Origin: Rhizobiaceae bacterium
GTDB lineage: Bacteria > Pseudomonadota > Alphaproteobacteria > Rhizobiales > Rhizobiaceae
Length of the DNA stretch: 32,934 bases
Direction: 5' to 3'
Assembly: GCA_023953775.1 (NCBI GenBank)
Contig: JAMLJD010000051.1
Coordinates: 1 to 32,934 of the forward strand
A program made the translations under genes and the position numbers. This document shows, piece after piece, positions 1-8,444 of this stretch. The first letter of the stretch is position 1. Every line of letters begins with the position of its first letter. The notes under the pieces were generated by a model. That model was given only the letters and a program-made list of their open reading frames with translations, had not been told where the DNA came from and did no database searches.

Positions 1-1
1 C

Positions 2-2044
2 GCGGCTCTGGCGCTTACGGGACGGCGCGGCCTTGTCCTGTCCGGCGAGCAGGCTGACGCTTTGGCGCATATCACGGACGGCCGCGATCTCGGCATCGTC
101 GTCGGTTATGCCGGCACCGGCAAGAGCGCCATGCTGGGGGTGGCGCGCCAGGCATGGGGCGCAGCCGGCTTTGAGGTCCGTGGCGCTGCACTGTCCGGCA
201 TTGCCGCAGAGAATCTTGAGAGCGGATCGGGCATCGCGTCTCGCACAATCGCCAGCCTTGAACATGGCTGGAGCCAGGGACGTGACAAGCTCACGGCAAA
301 AGATGTTCTCGTCATCGATGAGGCAGGCATGGTCGGCACGCGTCAATTGGAGCGCGTGCTCTCCCATGCAGCAGACGTTGGCGCAAAGGTTGTTCTGGTT
401 GGCGATCCGCAGCAGCTACAAGCAATCGAAGCCGGTGCTGCCTTCCGCTCCATTCATGACCGTCATGGCGGCGTCGAGATCGGCGATGTCCGCCGCCAGC
501 GCGACGACTGGCAACGTGTCGCGACACGGCATCTCGCAACCGGCTCCATCGGAACTGCGGTTCGAGCCTACAACAGAAACGGCATGGTGCATGAGGCGGC
601 AAGCCGTGAACAGGCGCGAGGCGATCTGATCGACCGCTGGAACCGCGATCGGCAGGCAGCGCCGGAGGCAAACCGCCTCATCCTCACGCACACCAATGAC
701 GAGGTGCGATCACTCAATCAGTCGGCGCGCGACCGGATGCGATCCACCGGCAATCTCGGCGAGGATGTCCAGCTCAGTGTCGAGCGCGGAGCAAGAACCT
801 TTGCCACTGGCGATCGCATCATGTTCCTGCGCAATGAGCGCAGTCTTGGCGTCAAGAACGGCACGCTCGGCACAATCGAACAGGTCAGCGCACAATCCAT
901 GTCCGTGCGCACCGATGATGGGCGATCCATCCAATTCGACCTGAAAGACTATTCCCATGTCGATCATGGCTATGCCGCGACCATCCACAAGGCGCAGGGC
1001 ATGACGGTAGATCACGCCCATGTCCTGGCGACACCCGGCATGGATGCGCATTCAAGCTATGTCGCTCTATCGCGTCATCGCGATAGCGTGAGCTTGCACT
1101 ACGGCCGGGACGACTTCGCCAGCCAGGACCGATTGATCACCACCATGTCGCGCGATCGCGCCAAGGACATGGCGTCGGACTACGAGAAATCCGATCCGGC
1201 TCAGTCCTATGCCGAGCGGCGCGGCATCACCTTCCGTGAGCGCGTCGTTGAGATCGTCAGGAAGATCGTGCCCGAGAAAGTGCGCGACAGGATCGATGGC
1301 TTGCTGGAAGGTTTGCGCTCGCCCGGAGATGGCAGTCAGCGCTCACCCAGCGGCGTTGCACCCGGCGCGGAAGTGGGGCGCCGGCCTGGAAGGGAAGATG
1401 TTGGAGCGCAGGTTGGAAACGCCAGCGCCCAGCCAGAACGCGAGCAGTCGCGCCTAGAGCCACAACGTGGTCCTCAACCGGCGTTGGACCCGGAAGCGGC
1501 GTTGCTCACAGAACGGACAAAAGTGCTCATCCGTCATGCCGCCGCATCCGACGCCATCCTTGAAGCCAAAAGACAGGGACTTGCGCCTTCCGACGAACAG
1601 CGGCGCGAACTTGGCGCGTCACGACGCGCCTTCGACGAGGTGCGGCCCCACGGCTGGCGAGATGCTGAAGCCGCCTACAGTAAGGACAACAGCCTTGCGC
1701 GCGAGGCAGGCTCCGGCAATACCGCCCGCGCTATCCGCGCCCTGCAACTCGAAACCGAAATCCGCACAGAACCCACATTGCGGGCGGATCGTTTCGTCGC
1801 GAGTTGGCAGAGCTTGAAGAAGACGGCCGAACGCGCCTACGCGGCCGGTGATTACGCAGGCCAAAAGTCAACCCGCGCAGCCATGGGCGACATGGCGAAG
1901 GGCCTCCAGCGCGACCCGCAGCTTGAATCGCTGCTCGCCAACCGTAAACGGGAACTTGGCATCAGCTTCGAGACCGGTCGGGGTGTTGGCGAGGACCTGG
2001 CGTTCACGCACGGATTGGGCCGAGGTCGAGGCATAGGGTTGTAA
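2..2044 (+). CDS. traA: TraA-type conjugative relaxase/helicase, C-terminal part (5' end outside window)
   Basis: The reading frame is open from the first bases of the window, so the start codon and the N-terminal MobA/MobL relaxase domain lie upstream; the TTG at 62 is only an internal codon. What remains is a RecD/TraI-like superfamily 1 helicase: Walker A GYAGTGKS at about 104-127, Walker B with VIDEAG near 310, motif III GDPQQLQA near 403-426, and the late helicase motif HKAQGMT followed by YVALSR near 985-1075. The C-terminal third, from about 1300, is charged and low in recognisable motifs, as is usual in rhizobial and Ti-plasmid TraA. In the family the relaxase nicks oriT and the helicase unwinds DNA for conjugative transfer. 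Lying on the same flank as the serine recombinase at 4229, it marks the region as an integrative conjugative or mobilisable element. Function is confident; whether the full gene is intact cannot be seen. Confidence 0.93.
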   Translation, partial: AALALTGRRGLVLSGEQADALAHITDGRDLGIVVGYAGTGKSAMLGVARQAWGAAGFEVRGAALSGIAAENLESGSGIASRTIASLEHGWSQGRDKLTAKDVLVIDEAGMVGTRQLERVLSHAADVGAKVVLVGDPQQLQAIEAGAAFRSIHDRHGGVEIGDVRRQRDDWQRVATRHLATGSIGTAVRAYNRNGMVHEAASREQARGDLIDRWNRDRQAAPEANRLILTHTNDEVRSLNQSARDRMRSTGNLGEDVQLSVERGARTFATGDRIMFLRNERSLGVKNGTLGTIEQVSAQSMSVRTDDGRSIQFDLKDYSHVDHGYAATIHKAQGMTVDHAHVLATPGMDAHSSYVALSRHRDSVSLHYGRDDFASQDRLITTMSRDRAKDMASDYEKSDPAQSYAERRGITFRERVVEIVRKIVPEKVRDRIDGLLEGLRSPGDGSQRSPSGVAPGAEVGRRPGREDVGAQVGNASAQPEREQSRLEPQRGPQPALDPEAALLTERTKVLIRHAAASDAILEAKRQGLAPSDEQRRELGASRRAFDEVRPHGWRDAEAAYSKDNSLAREAGSGNTARAIRALQLETEIRTEPTLRADRFVASWQSLKKTAERAYAAGDYAGQKSTRAAMGDMAKGLQRDPQLESLLANRKRELGISFETGRGVGEDLAFTHGLGRGRGIGL

Positions 2045-2176
2045 GGCGACCTGTCCGATTTGCTGCCGTTTACGCGCTAAGTTGCGATGGGCGGCCTGCG
2101 AGTATTGCCATCGCGCCTGCTTGCCGTCTTCGGTCCCAGCACCGTTCAGACGCCATCAGCCAAACGCAGGCCAGCC

Positions 2177-2377
2177 ATGCCCGAGCCAGATCGTATCATT
2201 CGCCTCAAAACTGTCCTCGCACGGACCGGACTTTCCCGCTCCACCATCTACCGCAAAGTCGCCGAGGGCACATTCCCGACCCAGATCAAGATCAGCGTCA
2301 ACGGTGCGGGGTGGCGGGAATCGGAGATCAATCGATGGGTTGCCGATCCTGTTGCTTGGCGGTCTACGGCATTATAG
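2177..2377 (+). CDS. AlpA-family HTH DNA-binding protein
   Basis: A 66-residue protein containing one winged-helix/MerR-like HTH: RLKTVLARTGLSRSTIYRKV at about residues 8-27, then EGTFPTQIKIS and GWRESEINRWV, the standard AlpA arrangement. The ATG at 2177 was chosen because the family begins a few residues before the RL(K/R)xVL motif; the frame extends up to 2087, but the extra 30 residues are unlike the family. AlpA proteins in proteobacterial islands act as transcriptional activators of the integrase or as recombination directionality factors. Here it sits about 1.8 kb upstream of a serine recombinase in the same orientation, so a role in excision control is plausible but inferred. Confidence 0.85.
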   Translation: MPEPDRIIRLKTVLARTGLSRSTIYRKVAEGTFPTQIKISVNGAGWRESEINRWVADPVAWRSTAL

Positions 2378-2556
2378 TGCTACAGCGAAAATCACAGCAG
2401 CCTTGTTGCCTAGGTTGGCGAACTAAGTTACTCGACTTGGGCGCACATCAGGGTCGGGTAAATGCCCCGTCCGTTGCCCGCCATACGGCGGCCGAGTGCA
2501 GGGGCACCTACTTAGGATGCGGCAACTTCTGGATTGTCTCGATCTCGGAAGTTGGC

Positions 2557-2868
2557 ATGACGAAAATCAGAAGATTGCGCGACCGCGCGTACGACCGACA
2601 GGGTGGTCGATGTTGGTATTGTGACTGCCCGATGCTCAAAGCCACGGCGCGATCACCTCGCCGATGTACTGCCGAGCACCTTGTTGCGCGATGCGAGGGC
2701 GGCCCGGATACGATCCAGAATATTGTCGCTGCATGTTGGCTTTGCAACAACCGGCGACACAGGCGGAAGGTGTCGTTGAGCGCGCAGACCTATTTGGATC
2801 ACGTCAGGCAGCGAATTGCCAAGGGAAAATGGCTCGCTATGCGCAGCATCAGGGCCAAAATGCGATAG
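2557..2868 (+). CDS. HNH endonuclease family protein
   Basis: A 103-residue protein that is almost entirely one HNH domain. Visible in order are CWYC (about residues 20-23), the AEHLVARCEGG segment with the metal-binding or catalytic His, and the distal CWLCNNRRH with two more Cys, Asn and His. The two CxxC pairs form the structural zinc site of the HNH fold. The start at 2557 (MTKIRRLRDRAY) immediately precedes the domain, with a GGAAG-like sequence at 2547-2551; the frame continues upstream to 2311 without family-like sequence. Small HNH proteins are common accessory genes of mobile elements, where they may nick or cleave DNA; the specific target cannot be deduced. It ends 23 bp from the convergent XRE regulator gene. 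Confidence 0.8.
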   Translation: MTKIRRLRDRAYDRQGGRCWYCDCPMLKATARSPRRCTAEHLVARCEGGPDTIQNIVAACWLCNNRRHRRKVSLSAQTYLDHVRQRIAKGKWLAMRSIRAKMR

Positions 2869-2891
2869 GCACTCGCTGGACCATTCTAAAA

Positions 2892-3140
2892 CTAATCGGT
2901 CTTTGCAACCTTGGTCGCTGTTGCATTCCATTTCTTTCTATCGAGCAATTCCGAAGCTTCGATCTCCAGAGCCTTCGCAAGGCGGCCAACAACATCAATG
3001 CTGGCGTTGTAGACACCTCTTTCCAGCGAACTGATGTAGGTACGATCGATGTCTGCGCGGTGTGCAAGTTCCTCCTGCGACAGACCTCTGGCTAGTCGGG
3101 CTGTTCGCAAGTTCCGCGCAAATACCTCACGTATCTCCAT
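2892..3140 (-). CDS. XRE-family HTH transcriptional regulator
   Basis: An 82-residue Cro/C1-type regulator. The HTH spans about residues 8-62: FARNLRTARLARGLSQEELA, then IDRTYISSLERG and VVGRLAKALEIEASELL, all classic family signatures. The ATG at 3140 was chosen because it begins the family-typical MEIREVF sequence; the longer frame reaching 3335 has no resemblance to the family. No clear Shine-Dalgarno sequence precedes 3140 on the minus strand, so translation may be leaderless or weak. It faces a plus-strand gene whose start (3159) is only 18 bp away, so their transcripts must overlap or share operator DNA. Its likely job is repression of element genes, including itself; that is inference. 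Confidence 0.88.
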   Translation of the reverse strand: MEIREVFARNLRTARLARGLSQEELAHRADIDRTYISSLERGVYNASIDVVGRLAKALEIEASELLDRKKWNATATKVAKTD

Positions 3141-3158
3141 GGACAGGAGATCAACGAA

Positions 3159-3842
3159 ATGTCGAGTATTCCACCACGGAGTATTCTCTACAAGAAAGCT
3201 CTGTGCTACGTTCTGTTCGATGGTGGTAGGCGGGAGTCCGAGTGTACGACCAGCCGAATGTCCGCAGCGCTCAGCAGCGTTGACTGCGCAGGACACAGAG
3301 GGGCAGCCGAGGCTGAAGAGTGTGGCGATCTCCACGACGTAAGCACCGATCTAGCTGTCGCACTCTTTCAGCGGTGGCAGCGGACCCAACGCGCCTCAAT
3401 GATATTGTGCCGCCTTCAACAACGCCTGGAGAGGCGGGTTCTCGACGCTGCCTGCCCGGAAGCGATGGACGAGAAGTTCGACTACACCATCGCCTATCAA
3501 GCGGAAGTAGAAGCAGCGACCGCAGCTTTGAAACTTCAAGACAAGGTTCCAGCCACACCTGCACAGTCGCTTCTTGGCGTTGTCGCGAAGCTTCAGATGA
3601 TTGCCGGTTCAGATCGCGATATCGACGACCCAACAGACTTTCCCTGGCCGCATATCGCGTCAGTCCTTGATGACTTGAAGAAATTGGCCGGAAGCCTGCC
3701 CCAAGAGCGGCCCGAGCGATCGGCTGTCCACACAGATTGCAGACGCTATCAGGCGGTGGCCGCTCAGCTGATCAGCCGTGAGGATTGGGCTGGCCGGCTT
3801 GAATCGGGGCAAAAAATGTCCCCTACCATCGACAGGGAGTAG
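3159..3842 (+). CDS. Hypothetical protein of the mobile element
   Basis: A 227-residue protein of unknown function. From about residue 60 onward it looks like a real soluble helical protein: STDLAVALFQRWQRTQRA, an acidic helical middle, and FPWPHIASVLDDLKKLAG. I recall this general style from hypothetical proteins of rhizobial islands, but assign no function. The first 60 residues are cysteine-rich and less protein-like. The ATG at 3159 is nevertheless preceded by a good ribosome-binding site, AGGAG at 3145-3149, nine bases away. An alternative start at 3258 lacks such a site. The start lies 18 bp from the divergent XRE start, so transcription probably begins inside the XRE gene. The N-terminus is the uncertain part. 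Confidence 0.6.
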   Translation: MSSIPPRSILYKKALCYVLFDGGRRESECTTSRMSAALSSVDCAGHRGAAEAEECGDLHDVSTDLAVALFQRWQRTQRASMILCRLQQRLERRVLDAACPEAMDEKFDYTIAYQAEVEAATAALKLQDKVPATPAQSLLGVVAKLQMIAGSDRDIDDPTDFPWPHIASVLDDLKKLAGSLPQERPERSAVHTDCRRYQAVAAQLISREDWAGRLESGQKMSPTIDRE

Positions 3843-3916
3843 AGAAAGAAACAGCAGCGCACATAACGGCTATTCGGCGTTGATGAGACTTCGACGATCC
3901 TTGTCCCGATGCAGAT

Positions 3917-4165
3917 ATGGTCGGGACAGCAGCGGTGAAGCGGGCAGGATGCGCTCCAAAACGCGGCCTGACGCGTGATGTCGAAGCCGATCTGTTTGCG
4001 CGGCGGCGCGCCATTGATAGCGAGCTTTTGGATCAGACTGCCCGCTTGTTTGAGGCGCGCATGGGGCGCTCACTGTCCCAGGAAGATGCCCGGCAGATTA
4101 TCGACAATCTTGGCGGCTTCTTCAGCATTCTCGCCGAATGGGATCGGATTGACCGACGCAGATAG
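3917..4165 (+). CDS. Small hypothetical protein upstream of the recombinase
   Basis: An 82-residue, charged, apparently soluble protein with no signal peptide or membrane segment. The distinctive part is the C-terminal two thirds: RDVEADLFARRRAIDSELLD, then ARLFEARMGRSLSQEDARQI and NLGGFFSILAEWDR, predicted helical. I do not recognise a named family. It precedes the serine recombinase by 63 bp on the same strand and may be co-transcribed with it, so a role in recombination control or element maintenance is possible but unsupported by any motif. The ATG at 3917 has no strong ribosome-binding site; a GTG at 3935 is an alternative. Confidence 0.6.
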   Translation: MVGTAAVKRAGCAPKRGLTRDVEADLFARRRAIDSELLDQTARLFEARMGRSLSQEDARQIIDNLGGFFSILAEWDRIDRRR

Positions 4166-4228
4166 CCGGCGCTTCATTGTGGTCTGTCTGCGGTCGTTGC
4201 TGCGATGGACTGAGGAGACACGGCAAGC

Positions 4229-5842
4229 ATGAACCACAAATCTATCCAGATCGCGCGACCCTCAAACCTGGTGAAGGCACTGCTATACGCCCGTGTCTCC
4301 TCCAAGGAGCAAGACAGGGAAGGCTTTTCCATTCCGGCTCAATGTAAGCTGCTGCGCGACTATGCCGTGCAGCAACGGTTCGATATCGCGCAGGAATTTA
4401 TCGACATCGAGACGGCCAAGACCACCGGTCGGACCAACTTCACCGAAATGGTCAAGTACCTGCGCAAGCACCCAGGCATTCGGGCGATCCTGGTCGAGAA
4501 GACCGACCGGCTCTATCGCAACCTGAAGGACTGGGTGACGCTCGACGAGCTGGATGTTGAGATCCACCTTGCAAAGGAAGGCGTGATCCTGTCGCGGGAT
4601 TCGCGCTCTTCCGAAAAGTTCATGCACGGCATCAAGGTCTTGATGGCCAAGAACTATATCGACAACTTGTCGGAGGAAGCCCGCAAGGGGCAGATGGAGA
4701 AGGCCGAACAGGGTATCTGGCCGACTAAGGCTCCTCTTGGCTACGTCAACACCACCGCGAGAGATGGCAAGAAGGTGATTGAACCTAATCCTGAGCTGGC
4801 GCCTGTCATCACCAGATTGTTCGAGCGCTACGCGACCGGCCGATACTCGCTCAAGGCTTTGACGATTGCAGCCCATGCAGACGGGCTGGTTTATCCCAAG
4901 AGCGGCAATCCGGTGCCGGTCAGCACCGTCCATATGATCTTGCGCAATCGTCTCTACACCGGCCTATTCCTGTGGAACGGCAAGCTGCACCAAGGCAAGC
5001 ATGAGCCCTTGATATCGATCGAGCTCTGGGAGCGTGTCCAAGGCGTTCTGACGGGCCGAAATGCCGTCCCAACTCATCCTATCGGCAACGAGTTTGCTTT
5101 CTCTGGCCTAATGACCTGCACCGAATGCGGCTGCGCGGTCGTGGCCGAGATCAAGAAGGGCAAATACGTCTACTACCACTGCACCGGCCACGCCAACAAA
5201 GGTCGGGGCGGTTATGCCGACTGCCGCCGCAAGTATGTCCGCGAGGAAGTGCTCGACCAGACATTCGCCAATCTGCTCGACCGGCTACACTTCGACGACG
5301 AGATATTGGAATGGGTCAAGACCGCTATCAAAGCCAGCCATGCCGACCAGCGGCGCGAGCATGAACAGGCGATCCACAGGTGCCAGACCGAATACAGGAA
5401 GCTCGAGGACCGCCTACAGGCTATGTACCTCGACAAGCTCGACGGTCGCATCGACAATGCCTTCTACGACCGTATGTCGGCGCAGTGGCGGACGGAACAA
5501 GTTCGCTTGCTCCGAGAGATCGAACGCCATGGCAGCGCCGAGGAATCGTACATGGATGACGGCATCCGACTCTTGGAACTGGCACAGAATGCCAGCCGCC
5601 TCTTCGTGAAACAGCCTCCGCACGAGAAAAAGCGGCTGCTCAATCTGGTGCTGTCGAACTGCGAATGGGACAAAGGCGACATTCGCGCCGCTTTCAGACA
5701 ACCGTTTGATTTGCTTTCAGAAACGGTCGCAGCAGCAGCGGCCTTTGATGCCCAGAGCGGACCCATATCCGCAGAGCATCCAGTTTGGCTGAGAATTCTG
5801 GAAACAAACTTCGACTTACAATCGCGAACCAGTCTCTGTTAG
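4229..5842 (+). CDS. Large serine recombinase (site-specific integrase)
   Basis: A 537-residue large serine recombinase, likely to integrate and excise the element at its left. The N-terminal resolvase domain begins with LLYARVSSKEQDREGFSIPAQ; the predicted nucleophile is Ser24, the first Ser after the YARV motif, and the conserved arginine region VEKTDRLYRN follows near residue 90. The recombinase domain is around residues 165-270 (APLGYVN, then STVHMILRNRLYTG). The zinc ribbon is visible as CTECGC at about 297-302 with partners in HCTGHANKGRGGYADCRR. A coiled-coil-like helical region at about 370-435 fits the family's synapsis control element. The start at 4229 has GAGGAGA at 4211-4217. It ends beside short repeats and 216 bp from a tRNA-Gln 3' end, a typical location for an integrase at an element border. 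Confidence 0.95.
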   Translation: MNHKSIQIARPSNLVKALLYARVSSKEQDREGFSIPAQCKLLRDYAVQQRFDIAQEFIDIETAKTTGRTNFTEMVKYLRKHPGIRAILVEKTDRLYRNLKDWVTLDELDVEIHLAKEGVILSRDSRSSEKFMHGIKVLMAKNYIDNLSEEARKGQMEKAEQGIWPTKAPLGYVNTTARDGKKVIEPNPELAPVITRLFERYATGRYSLKALTIAAHADGLVYPKSGNPVPVSTVHMILRNRLYTGLFLWNGKLHQGKHEPLISIELWERVQGVLTGRNAVPTHPIGNEFAFSGLMTCTECGCAVVAEIKKGKYVYYHCTGHANKGRGGYADCRRKYVREEVLDQTFANLLDRLHFDDEILEWVKTAIKASHADQRREHEQAIHRCQTEYRKLEDRLQAMYLDKLDGRIDNAFYDRMSAQWRTEQVRLLREIERHGSAEESYMDDGIRLLELAQNASRLFVKQPPHEKKRLLNLVLSNCEWDKGDIRAAFRQPFDLLSETVAAAAAFDAQSGPISAEHPVWLRILETNFDLQSRTSLC

Positions 5843-5983
5843 CGAAAACCGGCACCATCATAGGAACATTCGCCGATGCCCCCGCGATGCTCTTTTCGCA
5901 AACTGTCAGTCCCAAATTGGCCGACAGAGACTTTTGGCGATTCACGGCCTATTTCGCGCCAAACAGTTAGTCTCTGTTTGCGA
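5831..5983. repeat. Cluster of AGTCTCTGT repeats, candidate att/recombinase binding region
   Basis: Two direct copies, AGTCTCTGTTAGCGA at 5831-5845 (overlapping the recombinase stop codon) and AGTCTCTGTTTGCGA at 5969-5983, match at 14 of 15 positions. A third, inverted copy of the AGTCTCTGT core lies at 5924-5932. The stretch between recombinase and tRNA otherwise contains no convincing gene. Clustered short direct and inverted repeats beside an integrase are what attachment or accessory binding sites look like, but the crossover point cannot be placed without the other element end. Confidence 0.45.
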
Positions 5984-6026
5984 TGGAAGGCTCCATGCCT
6001 TTGACTTCTCGGGGTATTCAGGAGAG

Positions 6027-6049
6027 AAAAGCTAGTTATATCAATAACT
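6027..6049 (-). terminator. Candidate rho-independent terminator of tRNA-Gln
   Basis: Reading the minus strand after the tRNA 3' end, a six-base-pair stem AGTTAT/ATAACT with a four-base loop (6034-6049) is followed by AGC and a TTTTCTC tract (6027-6030 and beyond). The stem is AT-rich and so weak, but the position 10 bp past the encoded CCA fits a tRNA terminator. Confidence 0.5.
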
Positions 6050-6058
6050 TGCTGTGGT

Positions 6059-6132
6059 TGGCTGGGGAACCTGGATTCGAACCAGGACTAACGGAGTCAG
6101 AGTCCGTGGGTCTACCGTTAACCTATTCCCCA
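6059..6132 (-). tRNA. tRNA-Gln (anticodon CUG)
   Basis: A 74-base tRNA with encoded CCA. The acceptor stem UGGGGAA pairs with UUCCCCA and is followed by discriminator G and CCA (6059-6062). The D stem is GGU/ACC, the anticodon stem ACGGA/UCCGU encloses loop CUCUGAC with anticodon CUG (6098-6100), and the T stem CCUGG/CCAGG encloses UUCGAAU. A U1-A72 first pair is characteristic of tRNA-Gln. The gene is intact, and its 3' end faces the mobile element, the common orientation when a tRNA 3' end serves as integration target. Confidence 0.97.
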
Positions 6133-6189
6133 ATCGGTGGCCGTTGGCGCATGCGCGCTAGCCGCCTCGGCGGCACGATCCACGCCCGC

Positions 6190-6217
6190 CTTTTAGCCAT
6201 AGCCAAGAGATAGTCAA
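6190..6217 (-). promoter_or_regulatory. Probable sigma-70 promoter of tRNA-Gln
   Basis: On the minus strand TTGACT (6212-6217) is followed after 16 bases by TAAAAG (6190-6195). Transcription would start about 50 bases before the tRNA 5' end. The -35 is near consensus; the -10 matches at four of six positions. Confidence 0.5.
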
Positions 6218-6382
6218 CCCCGGCGTGGGTTTCCAGCCCTGATCCCGGTCGCCCCGGTCGGCGCTACGTGCCTCTTGGTCAAAGCGCCGCAGCCTGATAT
6301 CCTGTCGCCAACGATGCAGATGATGCGCGCTGCGCTCCCGCCCGTGGTTTCGGGAAGCGCGCTGCGCCGAAGGAACGATGAC

Positions 6383-7723
6383 GTGAAGGACCCCGACCAA
6401 GCCGGCTCCGTGCCGGCCGACGGGGCGTCGGCGGAAGAAGCGGGCGAAAAGAGCACGTGGACTTCGCGAAATTCCCGCCGGCGCAAGCGGCGGGCCGCCG
6501 CCGCTGCCCCAGCGGGCGCGGCGCCGAATGGCGCTCCGGGCGAACCGACGAGGCACAAGAAAAGGCGCAAGCGCAAGCGCGGACGCAAGGTCTTCGCCCG
6601 CGACAGGGAAGGGCTGCCGCCAGAGGCCGGCGCCGCCGATCCGTCGCCCGCGGCGTCCGAGGCGGTGCAGCCGCATCCCGAGGCCGCGCCGCCCAGGCCG
6701 CGCCCGCGCTACCACCAGCTTCCCGTCTATGCCGCGCTCGATCTCGGCACCAACAACTGCCGCCTTCTGGTGGCGGTTCCGGCGCGCCCGGGCCAGTTCC
6801 GCGTGGTCGACGCCTTTTCGCGGATCGTGCGGCTCGGCGAGGGCATGACGGCGTCCGGACGGCTGTCCGACGATGCCATGCGCCGCGCCGTGGAAGCGCT
6901 GAAGATCTGCGCCGAGAAGCTGGCCGGCCGCGAGATCCGCCGCGCCCGGCTGATCGCGACGGAAGCCTGCCGCGCGGCCGGCAACGGCGACGAATTTCTT
7001 GCCACGGTCGAGGCGGAGACCGGCCTCGCGCTGGAGGTGATCGACCGGCGCACCGAGGCGCGGCTGGCGGTATCCGGCTGCGGGTCGCTCGTCGAGCGCG
7101 ACGTCGACGGCGTCGTCCTGTTCGACATCGGCGGCGGCTCCTCCGAGATAGCGCTGGTCGACGTGTCCGGCCGGCGCACGCCGCGCCTGGCCAACCATAT
7201 CGTGTCGTGGACCAGCCTGCCGGTCGGCGTCGTGTCGCTCGCCGAGCGGTTCGGCGGCAGGGAGGTCAGCCGCGAAACCTTCCAGGCTATGGTGGACGAT
7301 GTCAGGCGGCGCCTCGAGGATTTCGAAGGCCGCGAAAGCCTGTCGCACCTCGTCGACGGCGGTCGGTTCCACCTGCTCGGCACGTCGGGAACGGTGACGA
7401 CGCTCGCCGGCGTGCATCTCGGCCTGCAGCGCTACGACCGGCGCCGGGTCGACGGGCTCTGGATGGACCGGCCGGACGTCGACCGCATGGTCGAGACGGT
7501 CCTGTCGTGGGATTTCGAGACGCGCGTCGCCAATCCCTGCATCGGCGCCGACCGCGCCGACCTGGTGCTGGCCGGCTGCGCCATCCTCGAGGCGATCCGC
7601 GCGGTATGGCCGTCGGAACGCCTCCGCGTCGCCGACCGTGGCCTGCGCGAAGGCATCCTGACCGAACTGATGGCCAATGACGGTGCGTGGCGCGGACATC
7701 GGCGCAGGGGACCCCGGCCGTGA
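6383..7723 (+). CDS. ppx: Ppx/GppA family exopolyphosphatase/pppGpp phosphohydrolase
   Basis: A 446-residue member of the ASKHA-fold Ppx/GppA family, which releases phosphate from polyphosphate ends or converts pppGpp to ppGpp. The fold motifs are visible: [10 protein letters not shown] (about residues 118-127), the ATEACR segment with a conserved acidic residue (about 193-197), and DIGGGSSE (248-255), followed by the [12 protein letters not shown] region. A GTG start at 6383 was chosen because AAGGA lies eight bases upstream (6370-6374); a TTG at 6275 would add 36 residues without an evident ribosome-binding site. The first roughly 110 residues are a Pro/Ala-rich, strongly basic tail with RRRKRR and [10 protein letters not shown] clusters, unlike E. 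coli Ppx, so this region may bind RNA, ribosomes or polyphosphate (inference). It overlaps rlmE by 4 bp and is probably translationally coupled to it. Confidence 0.93.
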   Translation: MKDPDQAGSVPADGASAEEAGEKSTWTSRNSRRRKRRAAAAAPAGAAPNGAPGEPTRHKKRRKRKRGRKVFARDREGLPPEAGAADPSPAASEAVQPHPEAAPPRPRPRYHQLPVYAALDLGTNNCRLLVAVPARPGQFRVVDAFSRIVRLGEGMTASGRLSDDAMRRAVEALKICAEKLAGREIRRARLIATEACRAAGNGDEFLATVEAETGLALEVIDRRTEARLAVSGCGSLVERDVDGVVLFDIGGGSSEIALVDVSGRRTPRLANHIVSWTSLPVGVVSLAERFGGREVSRETFQAMVDDVRRRLEDFEGRESLSHLVDGGRFHLLGTSGTVTTLAGVHLGLQRYDRRRVDGLWMDRPDVDRMVETVLSWDFETRVANPCIGADRADLVLAGCAILEAIRAVWPSERLRVADRGLREGILTELMANDGAWRGHRRRGPRP

Positions 7724-8442
7724 CCAAGAAGCCGGGCAAGTCCTCGTCGGGCGGCGGGCGTGCGCTGCATGCGCGCGTCAAGAAGAAGCGCGGCCTCAAG
7801 AACTCGTCGCGGCGCTGGATCGAGCGTCATATCAACGACCCCTATGTCCACCGCGCCAGGTCCGACGGCTATCGCTCGCGCGCCGCCTACAAGCTGATCG
7901 AGATCGACGAGCGTCACAAGCTTCTCAAGCCCGGCATGCGGGTGATCGACCTTGGCGCCGCGCCGGGCGGCTGGTGCCAGGTCGCGGCCGCGCGGATCGG
8001 TTCGGCCGAGGATGCGCCGAGCGTCGTGGGGATCGACTACCTCGCCATGGACCCGGTGCCCGGCGCCGCCGTACTGGAGATGGACTTCCTCGACGACGAC
8101 GCGCCGCACCGTCTCGTCGAGGCGCTGGGCGGGGAGCCCGACATCGTCCTGTCGGACATGGCTGCGCCCACGACCGGCCACCGCCGCACCGATCACATCC
8201 GCACCATGCATCTGTGCGAGGTCGCCGCCGATTTCGCCATTTCGGTCCTGAAGCCGGGCGGGCATTTCCTGGCGAAGACGTTTCAGGGCGGCACGGAAGC
8301 CGACCTGCTCGACAGGCTGAAGCGCAATTTCCGGTCGGTTCATCACGTCAAGCCGCCGGCCTCGCGTGACGAATCGGTGGAGCTTTATCTGCTCGCCAAG
8401 GATTTCCGGGGCCGCGACGCAGCGCCTGAGGACGACGCCTAG
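7720..8442 (+). CDS. rlmE: 23S rRNA (uridine2552-2'-O)-methyltransferase RlmE
   Basis: A 240-residue FtsJ/RrmJ-family enzyme that methylates the 2'-O of U2552 in the A-loop of 23S rRNA late in 50S assembly. The SAM-binding motif [13 protein letters not shown] is at residues 75-87, and the catalytic K-D-K-E set is K58 (AAYKL), D146 (LSDMAAP), K186 (AKTFQG) and E221 (VELYLL). The basic N-terminus is typical of the alphaproteobacterial version. The GTG at 7720 was chosen because it forms a GTGA overlap with the ppx stop and is preceded by AGGGGA (7706-7711); a GTG at 7687 would add 11 residues. It converges on the MFS gene with only two bases between stop codons and no terminator between them. 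Confidence 0.96.
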   Translation: MTKKPGKSSSGGGRALHARVKKKRGLKNSSRRWIERHINDPYVHRARSDGYRSRAAYKLIEIDERHKLLKPGMRVIDLGAAPGGWCQVAAARIGSAEDAPSVVGIDYLAMDPVPGAAVLEMDFLDDDAPHRLVEALGGEPDIVLSDMAAPTTGHRRTDHIRTMHLCEVAADFAISVLKPGGHFLAKTFQGGTEADLLDRLKRNFRSVHHVKPPASRDESVELYLLAKDFRGRDAAPEDDA

Positions 8443-8444
8443 CG

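Noticed and set aside
5785..5970. A 61-codon frame overlapping the recombinase end and the repeat cluster
   Set aside because: It overlaps the real gene in another frame, has no ribosome-binding site and no recognisable features; the repeats explain the region better.
6161..6174. GCCGCC-TC-GGCGGC palindrome upstream of the tRNA
   Set aside because: A two-base loop cannot form a stable hairpin and no regulator is implied; probably chance in GC-rich DNA.
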